Of a DNA stretch of 45,803 bases, positions 17,675-26,533 are shown one piece after another. Every line of letters begins with the position of its first letter. The stretch's first letter is position 1. The position numbers and the translations under genes are program-made. The notes beneath the pieces were generated by a model that was not told where the DNA came from, made no database searches, and saw only the letters and a program-made list of their open reading frames with translations. Origin of the DNA: JBMSHD01 sp049416425 (GTDB lineage Bacteria; Pseudomonadota; Gammaproteobacteria; Francisellales; Francisellaceae); contig JBMSHD010000002.1 in the NCBI GenBank assembly GCA_049416425.1, positions 1 to 45,803 on the forward strand, given 5' to 3'.

Positions 17675-18151
17675 ATGACGTATAAAATAGGTGAGATGAT
17701 TGAATCTTTGAATGTGCCGATGACCTCTGGGGAGACATTCTCCATTGAGGATTATCGAGGAAAAAAGCTGGTGCTGTATTTCTATCCTAAGGACAACACG
17801 CCCGGTTGTACCAGTGAGAGCAAGGACTTCAGCCGATTGTATCCTGAGTTTGTCAAAAACAATGCGCTTGTTTTTGGCGTCTCTAAAGACAGCCTGAAAT
17901 CACATCAGAATTTCAAGGCTAAATATGACATGCCGTTTGAACTTATTGCTGATGTCGATAAGTTGATTTGCGAGGCCTTTGGCGTGTTGAAGGAAAAAAG
18001 CATGTTTGGCAAGAAATACATGGGCATCGAGCGCTCGACATTTGTTATTGATGAAAACGGTAGATTGGTGAAACATTGGGCTAAAGTCAAGGTTTCTGGG
18101 CATGCCGAGGAAGTGCTGGATTACATTAAATCCGACCAGATTAACGAATGA
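17675..18151 (+). CDS. bcp: Thioredoxin-dependent peroxiredoxin, Bcp/PrxQ type
   Basis: Bcp reduces hydrogen and organic peroxides in the cytoplasm. The peroxidatic Cys is Cys45 in KDNTPGCTSESKDF. The resolving Cys found five residues later in E. coli Bcp is a lysine here (Lys50); only one other cysteine is present (LICEAFG), so it probably works as a 1-Cys or atypical enzyme. GVSKDSLKSHQNFKAKY and KYMGIERSTFVID are typical. The length of 158 residues is normal. TAAGGAATAACC precedes the ATG. Its last four bases overlap argR. Confidence 0.94.
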   Translation: MTYKIGEMIESLNVPMTSGETFSIEDYRGKKLVLYFYPKDNTPGCTSESKDFSRLYPEFVKNNALVFGVSKDSLKSHQNFKAKYDMPFELIADVDKLICEAFGVLKEKSMFGKKYMGIERSTFVIDENGRLVKHWAKVKVSGHAEEVLDYIKSDQINE

Positions 18152-18609
18152 TGAAAAATCTGTCGCTTTTGCTCAAGGAGCTGATCAGCAGACATCAGCC
18201 AGCCAATCATAAGGAGATTATACAGCTGTTGGTAGATAACTATGGCTTTACCCTTAAGCAGCTCAATCAGAGCCGTATTTCACGCCTGATTCATCAGATC
18301 GGTGCCATCAAGCAGAAAAATGTCGATGGTCAGCTGGTTTATATGTTGCCACATGAGCAGATCGTGCCATCTAAAGAGACGCTTGTTCATGAGTTTATTC
18401 TGTCGATTAGGCACAATGAATCGCTTGTTGTTATTAAAACGGTGCCAGGAGCCGCCTCGGTTATCGCTCGGGCTCTCGATTGCAACATTGCCCTTGAACC
18501 CTATATTTTAGGGACGATCTCAGGCGATGATGTTGTTTTTGTGGCTGGAGTGATTAAGACGTCGATGACGCATTTGCAAGCGATGATCGAACAGGAGCTC
18601 ATTCCATGA
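18148..18609 (+). CDS. argR: Arginine repressor family protein ArgR
   Basis: ArgR hexamers bind ARG boxes in the presence of arginine to control arginine metabolism. The C-terminal oligomerisation/arginine domain is clear: VIKTVPGAASVIARALD and LGTISGDDVVFVAG, with the paired aspartates that bind arginine. The N-terminal 70 residues form a winged helix but are more divergent than usual (NQSRISRLIHQIGAIK at the recognition helix). The 153 residues match the family. It starts as ATGA on the bcp stop and overlaps the next gene by 4 nt. No arginine gene is nearby. Confidence 0.85.
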   Translation: MMKNLSLLLKELISRHQPANHKEIIQLLVDNYGFTLKQLNQSRISRLIHQIGAIKQKNVDGQLVYMLPHEQIVPSKETLVHEFILSIRHNESLVVIKTVPGAASVIARALDCNIALEPYILGTISGDDVVFVAGVIKTSMTHLQAMIEQELIP

Positions 18610-19262
18610 AGAGCAGTGCCATTTTGTTTATCAACGGTGAGATCGATATCGCCTTTTGTGAGCGTTATATCAAATCACATTTTGACAATTATCCTGTTTT
18701 TTGTGCCGACGGAGCTTATAATAGCGTGAGGCTTTCTTGTCATCTCTACCAAAAACTGGTATCGGTGATCGGTGATGGTGATTCGATTGATGTTATTAAA
18801 ACATCGAACCATATCGATTACATTCTGGCTGAGGATCAGGAGTACACCGATTTTGAAAAGTCGCTGTTGCATCTGTTACAGATGGGGATAAAAAGGCTTG
18901 TGATTTTTGGCTTTGGCGGTAAAGAGATGGATCACTATCTTGGTAATGTCTCAACAGCTCTGGCCTTTAAAGATGAGATTGACTTTATGTTTATCGATCA
19001 GCATGGGCAGAGTGTATTTTTGAGTCCTGAGTTTCGTCTTGAAAATGTCAAAAATAAAATGGTATCGGTATTGCCATTGCCGGTATTAAAAGGCATCAGT
19101 TATCACGGGCTTAAGTACCCACTGGATAAAGCTACTTTGACACTGGGGCGCCGGGTAGGAACCAGAAATCAGGCCACCTCAGATGTCATTGAAATCCACT
19201 ATGACAGTGGCGATGGTCTGGTATTTATATCACATGAGAACTACAGAGGAAAAAATGAATAA
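18606..19262 (+). CDS. thiN: Thiamine pyrophosphokinase
   Basis: This enzyme transfers pyrophosphate from ATP to thiamine, giving the cofactor directly from salvaged vitamin. Family signatures are VFCADGAYNSV, VIGDGDSI, EDQEYTDFEKSL and FGFGGKEMDHYLGN; the C-terminal beta domain ends with GTRNQATSDVIEIHYDSG. The 218 residues match the family. Gammaproteobacteria more often use ThiL on thiamine phosphate, so this points to thiamine uptake or salvage. Overlaps with argR (ATGA) and with pgi (8 nt) place it in one transcript with them. Confidence 0.9.
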   Translation: MKSSAILFINGEIDIAFCERYIKSHFDNYPVFCADGAYNSVRLSCHLYQKLVSVIGDGDSIDVIKTSNHIDYILAEDQEYTDFEKSLLHLLQMGIKRLVIFGFGGKEMDHYLGNVSTALAFKDEIDFMFIDQHGQSVFLSPEFRLENVKNKMVSVLPLPVLKGISYHGLKYPLDKATLTLGRRVGTRNQATSDVIEIHYDSGDGLVFISHENYRGKNE

Positions 19263-20883
19263 AGCAGCTGTTGATACGATTCGCTATTTGGTGACCCAAA
19301 AGTATGCCGGTCTTTCGATGAAAGCGATGTTTGAGCATGACGTCGATCGCTTTGAGCGCTACAGTGGAAAAAGTTGTGGGCTTTTAATCGATTATTCTAA
19401 AAACCGCATCAATGATGAGATACTGGCGGCGCTTTTTCATCTGGCGAGACAATCGGGTGTTGAGAGGCAGCGCGATGCTATGTTTGCCGGTGAGAAAATC
19501 AATATCACCGAGGATCGTGCGGTTTTGCATACCGCGCTTCGTGATTTCTCAAATGAGCAAATTTGGCTGGATCGTCATGATATCCATGTCGATGTGGTGG
19601 CCGAGCGCGCAAGGGTTGAGACCTTGGTCAAGGCGGTTCACAGCGGAAAATGGCGCGGTTTTAGCGGCAAAAAAATTACCGATATTATCAATATCGGCAT
19701 CGGCGGCTCTGACCTGGGACCGAAGATGGTCATCCATGCGCTTAGTCATTATTGTCTTAAAGAGATAACGGTTCATTTTGCCTCAAATGTCGATGGTGAG
19801 TCGATCTTGCAGGCACTTCATGGGCTTGATCCTGAAACAACGCTGATCATCGTGGCCTCGAAGTCATTCTCGACTCAAGAAACGCTCATGAATGCCATGA
19901 CGGCAAGAGACTGGCTGGTGTCGCATTTCAAGGATGAGGCAGCGGTCGCCAGCCATTTTATCGCCGTTTCCAGCCAACTTGATAAGGTTCAAGCTTTCGG
20001 CATTGATCTTGATAACTGCTTTGCCATGTGGGATTGGGTTGGTGGACGCTATTCGCTTTATTCTTCAATTGGCATCGCAATCGCTTTGGGGATAGGCTGG
20101 GATAATTTCATGCGTTTGTTGAAAGGTGCCGGTGAGATGGATCGTCATTTTAAAAACAGTCCACTTGAGCATAATCTGCCGGTTATTCTGGCACTTATTA
20201 GCCTTCTCTACAGCAATTTTCATGACAGTGAATCTCAGGTGATGCTAAGCTACGATGAACGTCTCTCCCTGTTACCGGATTATTTGCAGCAGGCCGATAT
20301 GGAGAGCAATGGCAAAAGCTGCGACCGTCAGGGTAATGCAGTTGATTACAAGACTGGAGTCATTCTCTGGGGTGGGGTTGGAACTAATGGTCAGCACGCC
20401 TTTCATCAGCTCTTGCATCAAGGGATGGTGTTGGTGCCGGCTGATTTTATTATTGCTAAAAAGGCTGATCATGATCTGGCTGGCCATCATTTGGCTTTGA
20501 TTGCCAACTGTCTGGCGCAGTCTCAGGCACTGATGCAGGGTAAGACCTATGATGAAGCCTTGGCGGAGTTATGCGATGCGGGCATGGATAAAATAAAGGC
20601 CGAGGCGCTGGCGCATCATAAAGTCATTGCCGGCAACAAACCAAGCAATACCATCGTTCTTGATCGCTTAACACCTGAGAGCCTGGGGTCGCTGATCGCC
20701 TTATATGAGCATAAGATCTTTGTCCAGGGGGTGATTTGGAACATCAACAGCTTTGATCAGTGGGGCGTTGAGCTGGGAAAAGCTCTAGGCACACCAATTT
20801 TAGATACGTTAAAAAGCGGTCATATTAAAACAGGGCAATATGATGCCTCGACAACAGGACTGATCCAGACGTTTTTGAGCTGA
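19255..20883 (+). CDS. pgi: Glucose-6-phosphate isomerase
   Basis: Pgi interconverts glucose 6-phosphate and fructose 6-phosphate. INIGIGGSDLGPKMV, VASKSFSTQETLMNA, DWVGGRYSLYSSIG and NSFDQWGVELGK cover both family signatures. The 542 residues match the family. AGAGGA lies 4 nt before the ATG at 19255; an in-frame upstream GTG at 19183 is deep inside thiN and is rejected. The usual WGEPGTNGQH segment reads WGGVGTNGQH, so the position of the base glutamate known from the rabbit enzyme is Gly. Other bacterial variants exist at this site, so activity is still likely. Confidence 0.96.
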   Translation: MNKAAVDTIRYLVTQKYAGLSMKAMFEHDVDRFERYSGKSCGLLIDYSKNRINDEILAALFHLARQSGVERQRDAMFAGEKINITEDRAVLHTALRDFSNEQIWLDRHDIHVDVVAERARVETLVKAVHSGKWRGFSGKKITDIINIGIGGSDLGPKMVIHALSHYCLKEITVHFASNVDGESILQALHGLDPETTLIIVASKSFSTQETLMNAMTARDWLVSHFKDEAAVASHFIAVSSQLDKVQAFGIDLDNCFAMWDWVGGRYSLYSSIGIAIALGIGWDNFMRLLKGAGEMDRHFKNSPLEHNLPVILALISLLYSNFHDSESQVMLSYDERLSLLPDYLQQADMESNGKSCDRQGNAVDYKTGVILWGGVGTNGQHAFHQLLHQGMVLVPADFIIAKKADHDLAGHHLALIANCLAQSQALMQGKTYDEALAELCDAGMDKIKAEALAHHKVIAGNKPSNTIVLDRLTPESLGSLIALYEHKIFVQGVIWNINSFDQWGVELGKALGTPILDTLKSGHIKTGQYDASTTGLIQTFLS

Positions 20884-20955
20884 TTTTTCACGCCGTGCTG
20901 GACTGTGGGGGGCTAGTCGAATACCATGGCGTAATTGAGGTTGCTTACGGATAGA

Positions 20956-21834
20956 ATGATGACAAAAAATAAACAGGCTTTATGGCTGTTACTACTGGTT
21001 ATCCTGCTGTGGTCGTCGGCTTTTGTCGGCATTCGCTTTATCATGCTTGATATCAGCTCTGGTGGTGCTCTGGCACTGGGACGCTATTTCGTCGCCTCTA
21101 TTGCCATTATCATTCCCTTTGTGCTGTTGAAGAATAAGGTCAGACCTTCCTGGTGTGATCTGTGCGGTTTTTTTGTTCTGGGATTTTTTGGCTTTTTTAT
21201 TTACAATGTTTTTCTCAATCAGGGTGAGCGCACTGTCTCTGCGGGTATTGCTAATTTTATCGTCTCACAGCTGCCGATCATCGTTGCCGTGATTGCGCTG
21301 TTGTTTTTCAATGAACGAGTCAATATCAAAGGCATTTTCGGATTTATTCTAAGCCTTATTGGTGTCAGTCTGATTATGCTCAGTGAATCCGATTTACAAT
21401 TAAGTGGTGGCATTGCGCTTATCTATATTGCCACCTTTGCCGGAGCCATCTATTCAGTGTCACAGAAATTTTTCCTCAAGCGTTATCATCCGATAGAGGT
21501 CATTGCTTATTCAATCTGGTTTGGCACGGCGCTGCTGTTGTACTATCTTCCCGAAGCCGTGGTCGCCTTTAAAAATACTTCCGCCTTGAGTCTTGTCGTT
21601 ATCGTTTATATGGGAATATTTCCAGGGGTGATTGCCTATGTGCTTTGGGGCTACGCCTTTAAGCATGTCATTGCCGCCGTGGCGTCGAGTTTTCTGTATT
21701 TGATGCCACTTTTTTCGTTGGTACTTGGCTGGCTGTTTCTGGCTGAGGTCGCCAAAGAGATGGCGATTATCGGCGGAATTGTGGCGGTTTGTGGTTCGAT
21801 TATTATTTCCCGATTTGGTGTACGGCGGGCATAA
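20956..21834 (+). CDS. DMT-superfamily (EamA) transporter
   Basis: A 292-residue protein with about ten membrane helices arranged as two EamA repeats: the first has LLLVILLWSSAFVGIRF, the second begins near ALIYIATFAGAIYSVSQKFF. The short loops and the LWGYAFKHVIAAVASSFLYL segment are typical of drug/metabolite exporters. The substrate is unknown; many relatives export amino acids. The ATG-ATG at 20956/20959 was preferred to an upstream TTG at 20935. It stands alone, 72 nt after pgi, and precedes a PACE efflux gene. Confidence 0.88.
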   Translation: MMTKNKQALWLLLLVILLWSSAFVGIRFIMLDISSGGALALGRYFVASIAIIIPFVLLKNKVRPSWCDLCGFFVLGFFGFFIYNVFLNQGERTVSAGIANFIVSQLPIIVAVIALLFFNERVNIKGIFGFILSLIGVSLIMLSESDLQLSGGIALIYIATFAGAIYSVSQKFFLKRYHPIEVIAYSIWFGTALLLYYLPEAVVAFKNTSALSLVVIVYMGIFPGVIAYVLWGYAFKHVIAAVASSFLYLMPLFSLVLGWLFLAEVAKEMAIIGGIVAVCGSIIISRFGVRRA

Positions 21835-21946
21835 AATGCTTGCATAATTTATCAAAATTTGTACAATGCAGAGTGCAACGATACCTATTGATTGAATGGT
21901 CGTTATTTAAAACTGGAATGTATGGATTTTTAATGGAGTGAATACA

Positions 21947-22384
21947 ATGAATATAAAGCAAATTAGTTTTAAGACACGCGTGATACACATGCTGTTATTT
22001 GAAATTATCGGTCTTTTGCTGGTAGTGCCATTGGCGATTGGTTTTGTAGATCACAGTCCTGCGGCTTTGGGTGTGATGGCTGTACTCCTGGCAACGATCG
22101 CCATGTTTTGGGTGTTTATTTATAATTGGGTGTTTGATTACGTTGAAGCATGCCTGGGTGGGCGACGATTTGAGCGTTCAATTTGGCTTCGTGTTTTTCA
22201 TAGCATCGGTTTTGAGTTTAGTTTGTGTGCGGTCACGCTGCCCTTTATTGCCATGGGGCTTGGCGTGACGATGGTAGAAGCCTTTATTCTCGATCTGGCG
22301 TTTATTGGATTTTATCTCATTTATGCCTTGTTGTTTAACTGGATCTTTGATTATGCTTATATAAAGTTAAAAATGACTTCGTAA
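21947..22384 (+). CDS. PACE-family efflux protein (AceI-like)
   Basis: PACE proteins are small proton-driven inner-membrane exporters of biocides such as chlorhexidine and of polyamines. The 145 residues form four helices as two repeats of a bacterial transmembrane pair, each ending with the same pattern: FIYNWVFDYVEA and LLFNWIFDYAY. Glu19 in HMLLFEIIGLLL matches the essential Glu15 of AceI. The ATG at 21947 has GGAG 8 nt upstream; an in-frame GTG at 21938 would overlap that site. The native substrate is not readable. Confidence 0.9.
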   Translation: MNIKQISFKTRVIHMLLFEIIGLLLVVPLAIGFVDHSPAALGVMAVLLATIAMFWVFIYNWVFDYVEACLGGRRFERSIWLRVFHSIGFEFSLCAVTLPFIAMGLGVTMVEAFILDLAFIGFYLIYALLFNWIFDYAYIKLKMTS

Positions 22385-22405
22385 AATCAGGGTGAAACGC
22401 GGATT

Positions 22406-23242
22406 ATGCAGGCAAAGATTTGTTTTATAGGTGGCGGCAATATGGCAAAAAGCCTGATTGCTGGGATGGTGAATGATGATATCAATGTTGGCAATATCAC
22501 GGTTATCGATAGAAATGAGGATAAGTTAACGCAACTGTCACAATGTTTTCATGTCAATGTCGATACACAAATGAGCAGTCATCTGCCACGTGCCGATATC
22601 GTGCTCATCTGTGTCAAACCTCAGAGCATTGATGCGCTGATGCCTGAGATAAAACAGGCGTTAACCGCTCGATCTCCTTTGATTATCAGTATTGCCGCCG
22701 GCGTGCCGATTGCACAATTTGAAAGTTGGTTGGGTCAGGCTCATGCGATTGTCAGAGCCATGCCTAATACACCAGCATTGATCGGAGCTGGAGCCACGGC
22801 GATAGTGGCAAATGCGGCAGTCTCAAGGCAGCAACTCGAATATGCCGAGATGATTTTCAGAAAGACCGGTATGGTTATCACGCTTAAAGATGAGTGCTTA
22901 ATCGATGTGGTTACAGCGACTTCAGGCTCGGGGCCGGCCTACTTTTTTGCGATGATGGAGGCGATGATTCAGGCGGCTCAAACTTTAGGTCTTGAGGAAA
23001 AAGAGGCCAGGCTTTTGGTGACGCAGACGGCATTTGGTGCGGCAAAGATGGCACTGGAGTCGCCGATGTCGATTGCGAGGTTGAGAAATAATGTCACCTC
23101 CAAGGGGGGCGTGACGGCAGCAGCGCTGTTAAGCCTTGAAGCCAGTGGTTTTAATGGTATTATTGAAAAAGCGATGAAAGCCAACATGTCACGATCTGGT
23201 GAGCTGGCCAGAATGTTTGAGCTGTCGATTACAAAGCAATAA
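22406..23242 (+). CDS. proC: Pyrroline-5-carboxylate reductase
   Basis: ProC performs the last step of proline synthesis with NAD(P)H. The N-terminal Rossmann motif is CFIGGGNMAKSLIAG; RAMPNTPALIGAGATA and TATSGSGPAYFFAMMEA mark the active site and dimer region; the end NNVTSKGGVTAAALL is the family signature. The 278 residues match the family. In many gammaproteobacteria proC is followed by yggT and yggU, as here. Confidence 0.97.
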   Translation: MQAKICFIGGGNMAKSLIAGMVNDDINVGNITVIDRNEDKLTQLSQCFHVNVDTQMSSHLPRADIVLICVKPQSIDALMPEIKQALTARSPLIISIAAGVPIAQFESWLGQAHAIVRAMPNTPALIGAGATAIVANAAVSRQQLEYAEMIFRKTGMVITLKDECLIDVVTATSGSGPAYFFAMMEAMIQAAQTLGLEEKEARLLVTQTAFGAAKMALESPMSIARLRNNVTSKGGVTAAALLSLEASGFNGIIEKAMKANMSRSGELARMFELSITKQ

Positions 23243-23306
23243 ACCAGGTTTAGAACAAAAACTCGCTATTGCCATGTTAAAAACTTAACAATCAGGATAG
23301 AATAGA

Positions 23307-23864
23307 ATGACAAATGCACTGAACAATGTGGGAGGATTTTTAGTTGAAATCCTTTTTTCACTGTTTCTCTATGCCGTGTTATTGCGGTTTTTTCTTCAAT
23401 GGGTCAAGGCCGATTTTTACAACCCTTTTTGTCAGCTGATCATAAGACTCACCAATCCACTTTTACTGCCGCTTAGGAAAGTGATTCCGGGTTTTTTTAA
23501 GCTCGATATTGCCGCCGTTGTTCTGGCCTATGTTGTCGTTGTATTGCAGTTGATTTTGTTGAGTTTCTTGCTATCAACTCAGATTGCCTGGCATATTATC
23601 TGGGTGCTGGCGTTGTTTAAATTGATTCTAACGACAATCACACTCTATATTTGGCTGATCATTATTCGGTCAATTGCCAGCTGGTTTAGTCACGGAAGCT
23701 ATAATCCAGCGCTTGTGGCCTTGTATCAGCTTACCGAGCCCTTGCTGGCAAGAGCCAGACGTATTATCAAGCCGACGGCATCCGGCTTTGATTTCTCCCC
23801 CCTTTTAGTGCTCTTGATTCTGTTTTGTCTGCAGATCTTTATAAGCTCAATATTGGGCGTTTAG
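23307..23864 (+). CDS. yggT: YggT family membrane protein
   Basis: A 185-residue protein with two YGGT repeats, each of two helices around a conserved loop: ADFYNPFCQLIIRLTNPLLLPLRKVIPG in the first and SYNPALVALYQLTEPLLARARRII in the second (quoted in part as NPLLLPLRKVIP and TEPLLARARRII). The biochemical role is not established; relatives affect osmotic shock tolerance and cell division in some species. It lies between proC and yggU in the conserved order. Confidence 0.93.
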   Translation: MTNALNNVGGFLVEILFSLFLYAVLLRFFLQWVKADFYNPFCQLIIRLTNPLLLPLRKVIPGFFKLDIAAVVLAYVVVVLQLILLSFLLSTQIAWHIIWVLALFKLILTTITLYIWLIIIRSIASWFSHGSYNPALVALYQLTEPLLARARRIIKPTASGFDFSPLLVLLILFCLQIFISSILGV

Positions 23865-23866
23865 CG

Positions 23867-24136
23867 ATGTCTGTCTGTAGGCTTCGAGTGTATATACAGC
23901 CTGGTGCGAAAACAGTCGGGTTTGCCGGAATGCATGATGATCGGGTGAAAATACGGCTTAAGGCGCAAGCTGTCGATGGCAAGGCCAATGAGGCGTTGAT
24001 TCAATTTCTGGCGGTGGCATTTCGAGTAAAAAAGTCATCGCTTATGATCGTTAGTGGACATGCAAGCCGTTTGAAAACAGTACAGATAGAAAATCCAGGA
24101 GCCATCCCTGATGAAGTCTGTCTTTCGCCATCTTAA
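23867..24136 (+). CDS. yggU: DUF167 family protein YggU
   Basis: A small cytoplasmic protein of 89 residues with the family signature YIQPGAKTVGFAG, VKIRLKAQAVDGKANEALIQ and the VKKSSLMIVSGHASRLK strand. The function is unknown across the family. I chose ATG 23867, 2 nt after the yggT stop, because it places the beta strand LRVYIQPGAK at the usual distance. The ComEC start lies 26 bases inside its 3' end. Confidence 0.9.
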   Translation: MSVCRLRVYIQPGAKTVGFAGMHDDRVKIRLKAQAVDGKANEALIQFLAVAFRVKKSSLMIVSGHASRLKTVQIENPGAIPDEVCLSPS

Positions 24137-26252
24137 TGCAGGTATTATTGGTTTAGTCGCTATCACTATTGGTTTACTGAGCCTGTCGATTGTCGGCGGA
24201 ATGCGAATTTATCATTATTATCAGGCGTATCCTGAAAGTCAGCTCAATAAAAAAATCATCATTGAAGGTGTGGTCGATTCGCTGCCAGATATTAGTTTTC
24301 ATCGTCATGTTTTTCGGTTTAAAACCGCCGATGGAACTGTTTTGTTGTCGGCCTATCCTTCTCCATTTTATGACAGAAATCGTTTTATCCCTGGCAGTCG
24401 CTGGCGCGTAAGCGTTAAGCTTAAGGCGCCAAGAGGCTTCAAAAATCCCGGTGTGTTTGATTACGGACTATGGCTTAAACGTCAGGGTATCTCGGCGACA
24501 GGGTATATCCTCTCAAAGCAAGAACCTGTCTATCTGGGACAGGGGCAGGGTTATGACATTGAACGCTGGCGTTATGCTCTGATGCAACGTATCACGGCAG
24601 CTATTGACAACGACACGATTCGATCGGTGGCGCTGGCCCTATTGATTGGTGATCGGTCAACGATGTCATTTGAAAATAAGCAATTGTTTCAAAAAACGGC
24701 AACCTCACATCTTATGGTGATATCGGGATTGCATATCGCCCTGATTGCACTTTTAAGTTACTGGCTTGTTCGTTTTTTATGGTCATGTTCGATATCACTA
24801 TGTCGATATTTGCCGGCGCAAAAAGCGGGTGTTGTGGCAGGAATGCTATTGGCATTATTCTATAGTGCGATTGCCGGATTCTCAATTCCAACCGTGCGTG
24901 CCTTGATTATGGTTGTCGTCATCGGCATATCGATGATGATATATCGAAAATTTCGCCCGTCTCTGGTACTTTTTACCGCTTTTGTGGCGGTTGTGTTATG
25001 GAATCCGTTTTCAATTTATGAATCTGGTTTCTGGTTGTCTTTCTCCGCCGTTGCTTTTTTATTCTATCTTGGCTTTCTATTGCAGGGGGTGAGGCGATGG
25101 TCGCAGGTGGTACTGTTGCAATTATTGTTGTCTTTACTTTTAATTCCATTGACGATTTATTGGTTTGGTGCTTTTTCCATTATTGGCTTTGTTGCCAATG
25201 TCATTGCCATTCCCTGGGTCAGTTTTATTGTCGTCCCCAGTCTGTTTATTGCTTTAGGATTTTCCTATCTGTCGATCAATATCTGGTTTGTTACGGAGTT
25301 TAGCATCAGGCTATTAATGGGATGGTTGGGCTTTTTAGCCTCACATGTCTCACTGGTCAGCTGGCACAGTATTTCAATCGCGGCGCTTATGTGTGCGATT
25401 TTTGGTATTTTGATGCTTACCTGGCCACTTAGATGGTATTTCAAGACGTTGGCATTATGCTTTATTCTACCTTTGTTTCAGCCTGCGATTTGGCCAAATC
25501 AACTCATCGGGCGCATTGTGATCTTTGATGTCGGACAAGGGCTGTCTTCGGCGGTGATGACGAAAGATCAAACCTTAGTCTTTGATACCGGTTTTGGTTT
25601 TACCAATGGCTATATGGTTGCCAATTTGACAGCTGTGCCTTATCTTGAACATCAGGGGATCAGTCACATCAATCGCATGGTCATAAGCCATCTCGATGCT
25701 GATCACAGTGGAGGTGTGGCGGCATTTCTATCCGGATTTGAGATCGATCAGGTAATAGCTAGTGTTTACTCGCCCAGGCTTTTAGTCGATCGAGTTCAGT
25801 TTTGTCAGGCAGGGCAGAGTTGGCAGATGGGAAGGCTGGATTTACGATTTCTTAATTCCGGTCAATTCGGCGGCAATAATGGTTCCTGTGTGCTTAAAAT
25901 CAGCTATAGAGGCCTAAGTGTGCTGATGACAGGAGATATTGAAGCCAAAGCCGAGCATGAATTGGTGAAAACTTACGGCAAAAATCTGCAATCAACCGTT
26001 CTTATTGCACCGCATCATGGCAGCAAAACTTCATCGACAACCGCTTTTATCGATGCCGTATCGCCGCATTATGTGATCTTTAGCAGCGGATTTCATAATC
26101 GCTATGGTTTTCCGCATGAGCTTGTGGTTGAACGTTATCGCCAAAGACAAATCAGGCAATATAATACCGCTGACAGCGGTGCGGTAATTATCAATATCTG
26201 GGCGGATGGGCGGCTTGAATTAAGCACAAGCTCTGATGAGTCTTATCAATAA
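24111..26252 (+). CDS. comEC: ComEC/Rec2 DNA-internalisation protein
   Basis: ComEC is the inner-membrane channel that brings single-stranded DNA into the cytoplasm during natural transformation. Three parts are visible: an N-terminal OB-like DUF4131 region (about 40-160), the Competence helical domain with TSHLMVISGLHIAL near residue 200 and GFSIPTVRALIMV, and a C-terminal metallo-beta-lactamase-like domain with VFDVGQG-type IFDVGQGLSSAV, VISHLDADHSGG near 526 and IAPHHGSKTSS. At 713 residues it is complete. It overlaps yggU by 26 nt. No other competence gene is in the window. Confidence 0.95.
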   Translation: MKSVFRHLNAGIIGLVAITIGLLSLSIVGGMRIYHYYQAYPESQLNKKIIIEGVVDSLPDISFHRHVFRFKTADGTVLLSAYPSPFYDRNRFIPGSRWRVSVKLKAPRGFKNPGVFDYGLWLKRQGISATGYILSKQEPVYLGQGQGYDIERWRYALMQRITAAIDNDTIRSVALALLIGDRSTMSFENKQLFQKTATSHLMVISGLHIALIALLSYWLVRFLWSCSISLCRYLPAQKAGVVAGMLLALFYSAIAGFSIPTVRALIMVVVIGISMMIYRKFRPSLVLFTAFVAVVLWNPFSIYESGFWLSFSAVAFLFYLGFLLQGVRRWSQVVLLQLLLSLLLIPLTIYWFGAFSIIGFVANVIAIPWVSFIVVPSLFIALGFSYLSINIWFVTEFSIRLLMGWLGFLASHVSLVSWHSISIAALMCAIFGILMLTWPLRWYFKTLALCFILPLFQPAIWPNQLIGRIVIFDVGQGLSSAVMTKDQTLVFDTGFGFTNGYMVANLTAVPYLEHQGISHINRMVISHLDADHSGGVAAFLSGFEIDQVIASVYSPRLLVDRVQFCQAGQSWQMGRLDLRFLNSGQFGGNNGSCVLKISYRGLSVLMTGDIEAKAEHELVKTYGKNLQSTVLIAPHHGSKTSSTTAFIDAVSPHYVIFSSGFHNRYGFPHELVVERYRQRQIRQYNTADSGAVIINIWADGRLELSTSSDESYQ

Positions 26253-26438
26253 TTGAGAATATATGTCTGTTTAAAGACAAATGGCGAACAGGTTGATAGT
26301 TGGCCGATTTTAATTGATCACCATTATCCTTGTTTCGCAACTCTGGGCTGCTGGATGTCCGGCATCAAGAAGCGATATCCATATGAGATCCTGTTTTTAA
26401 TGATTCTGGCGATCGTGGTTATCGGCTTTTGGCGTTAA
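26253..26438 (+). CDS. Doubtful small ORF with one membrane segment
   Basis: An open frame of 61 codons starts with TTG right after the comEC stop. Its end, IKKRYPYEILFLMILAIVVIGFW, would be a basic flank plus one membrane helix. An ATG at 26358 would give just this 26-residue tail. No ribosome site is seen for either start and no family is recognised. It could be a remnant of a membrane-protein gene or chance. The tandem GCGTTAACA repeats at the end may be part of the same non-coding stretch. Confidence 0.2.
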   Translation: MRIYVCLKTNGEQVDSWPILIDHHYPCFATLGCWMSGIKKRYPYEILFLMILAIVVIGFWR

Positions 26439-26533
26439 CAGCGTTAACAGGTTGTGAAATCATATCAAAAGGCAAACTAAGAATTTAAAAATTTGCTATA
26501 CTTACAAAAATTTATATACATATGTGTGTTTAG

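Noticed and set aside
19183..19254. N-terminal extension of Pgi from 19183
   Set aside because: It lies in thiN coding sequence in another frame, and AGAGGA marks the ATG at 19255.
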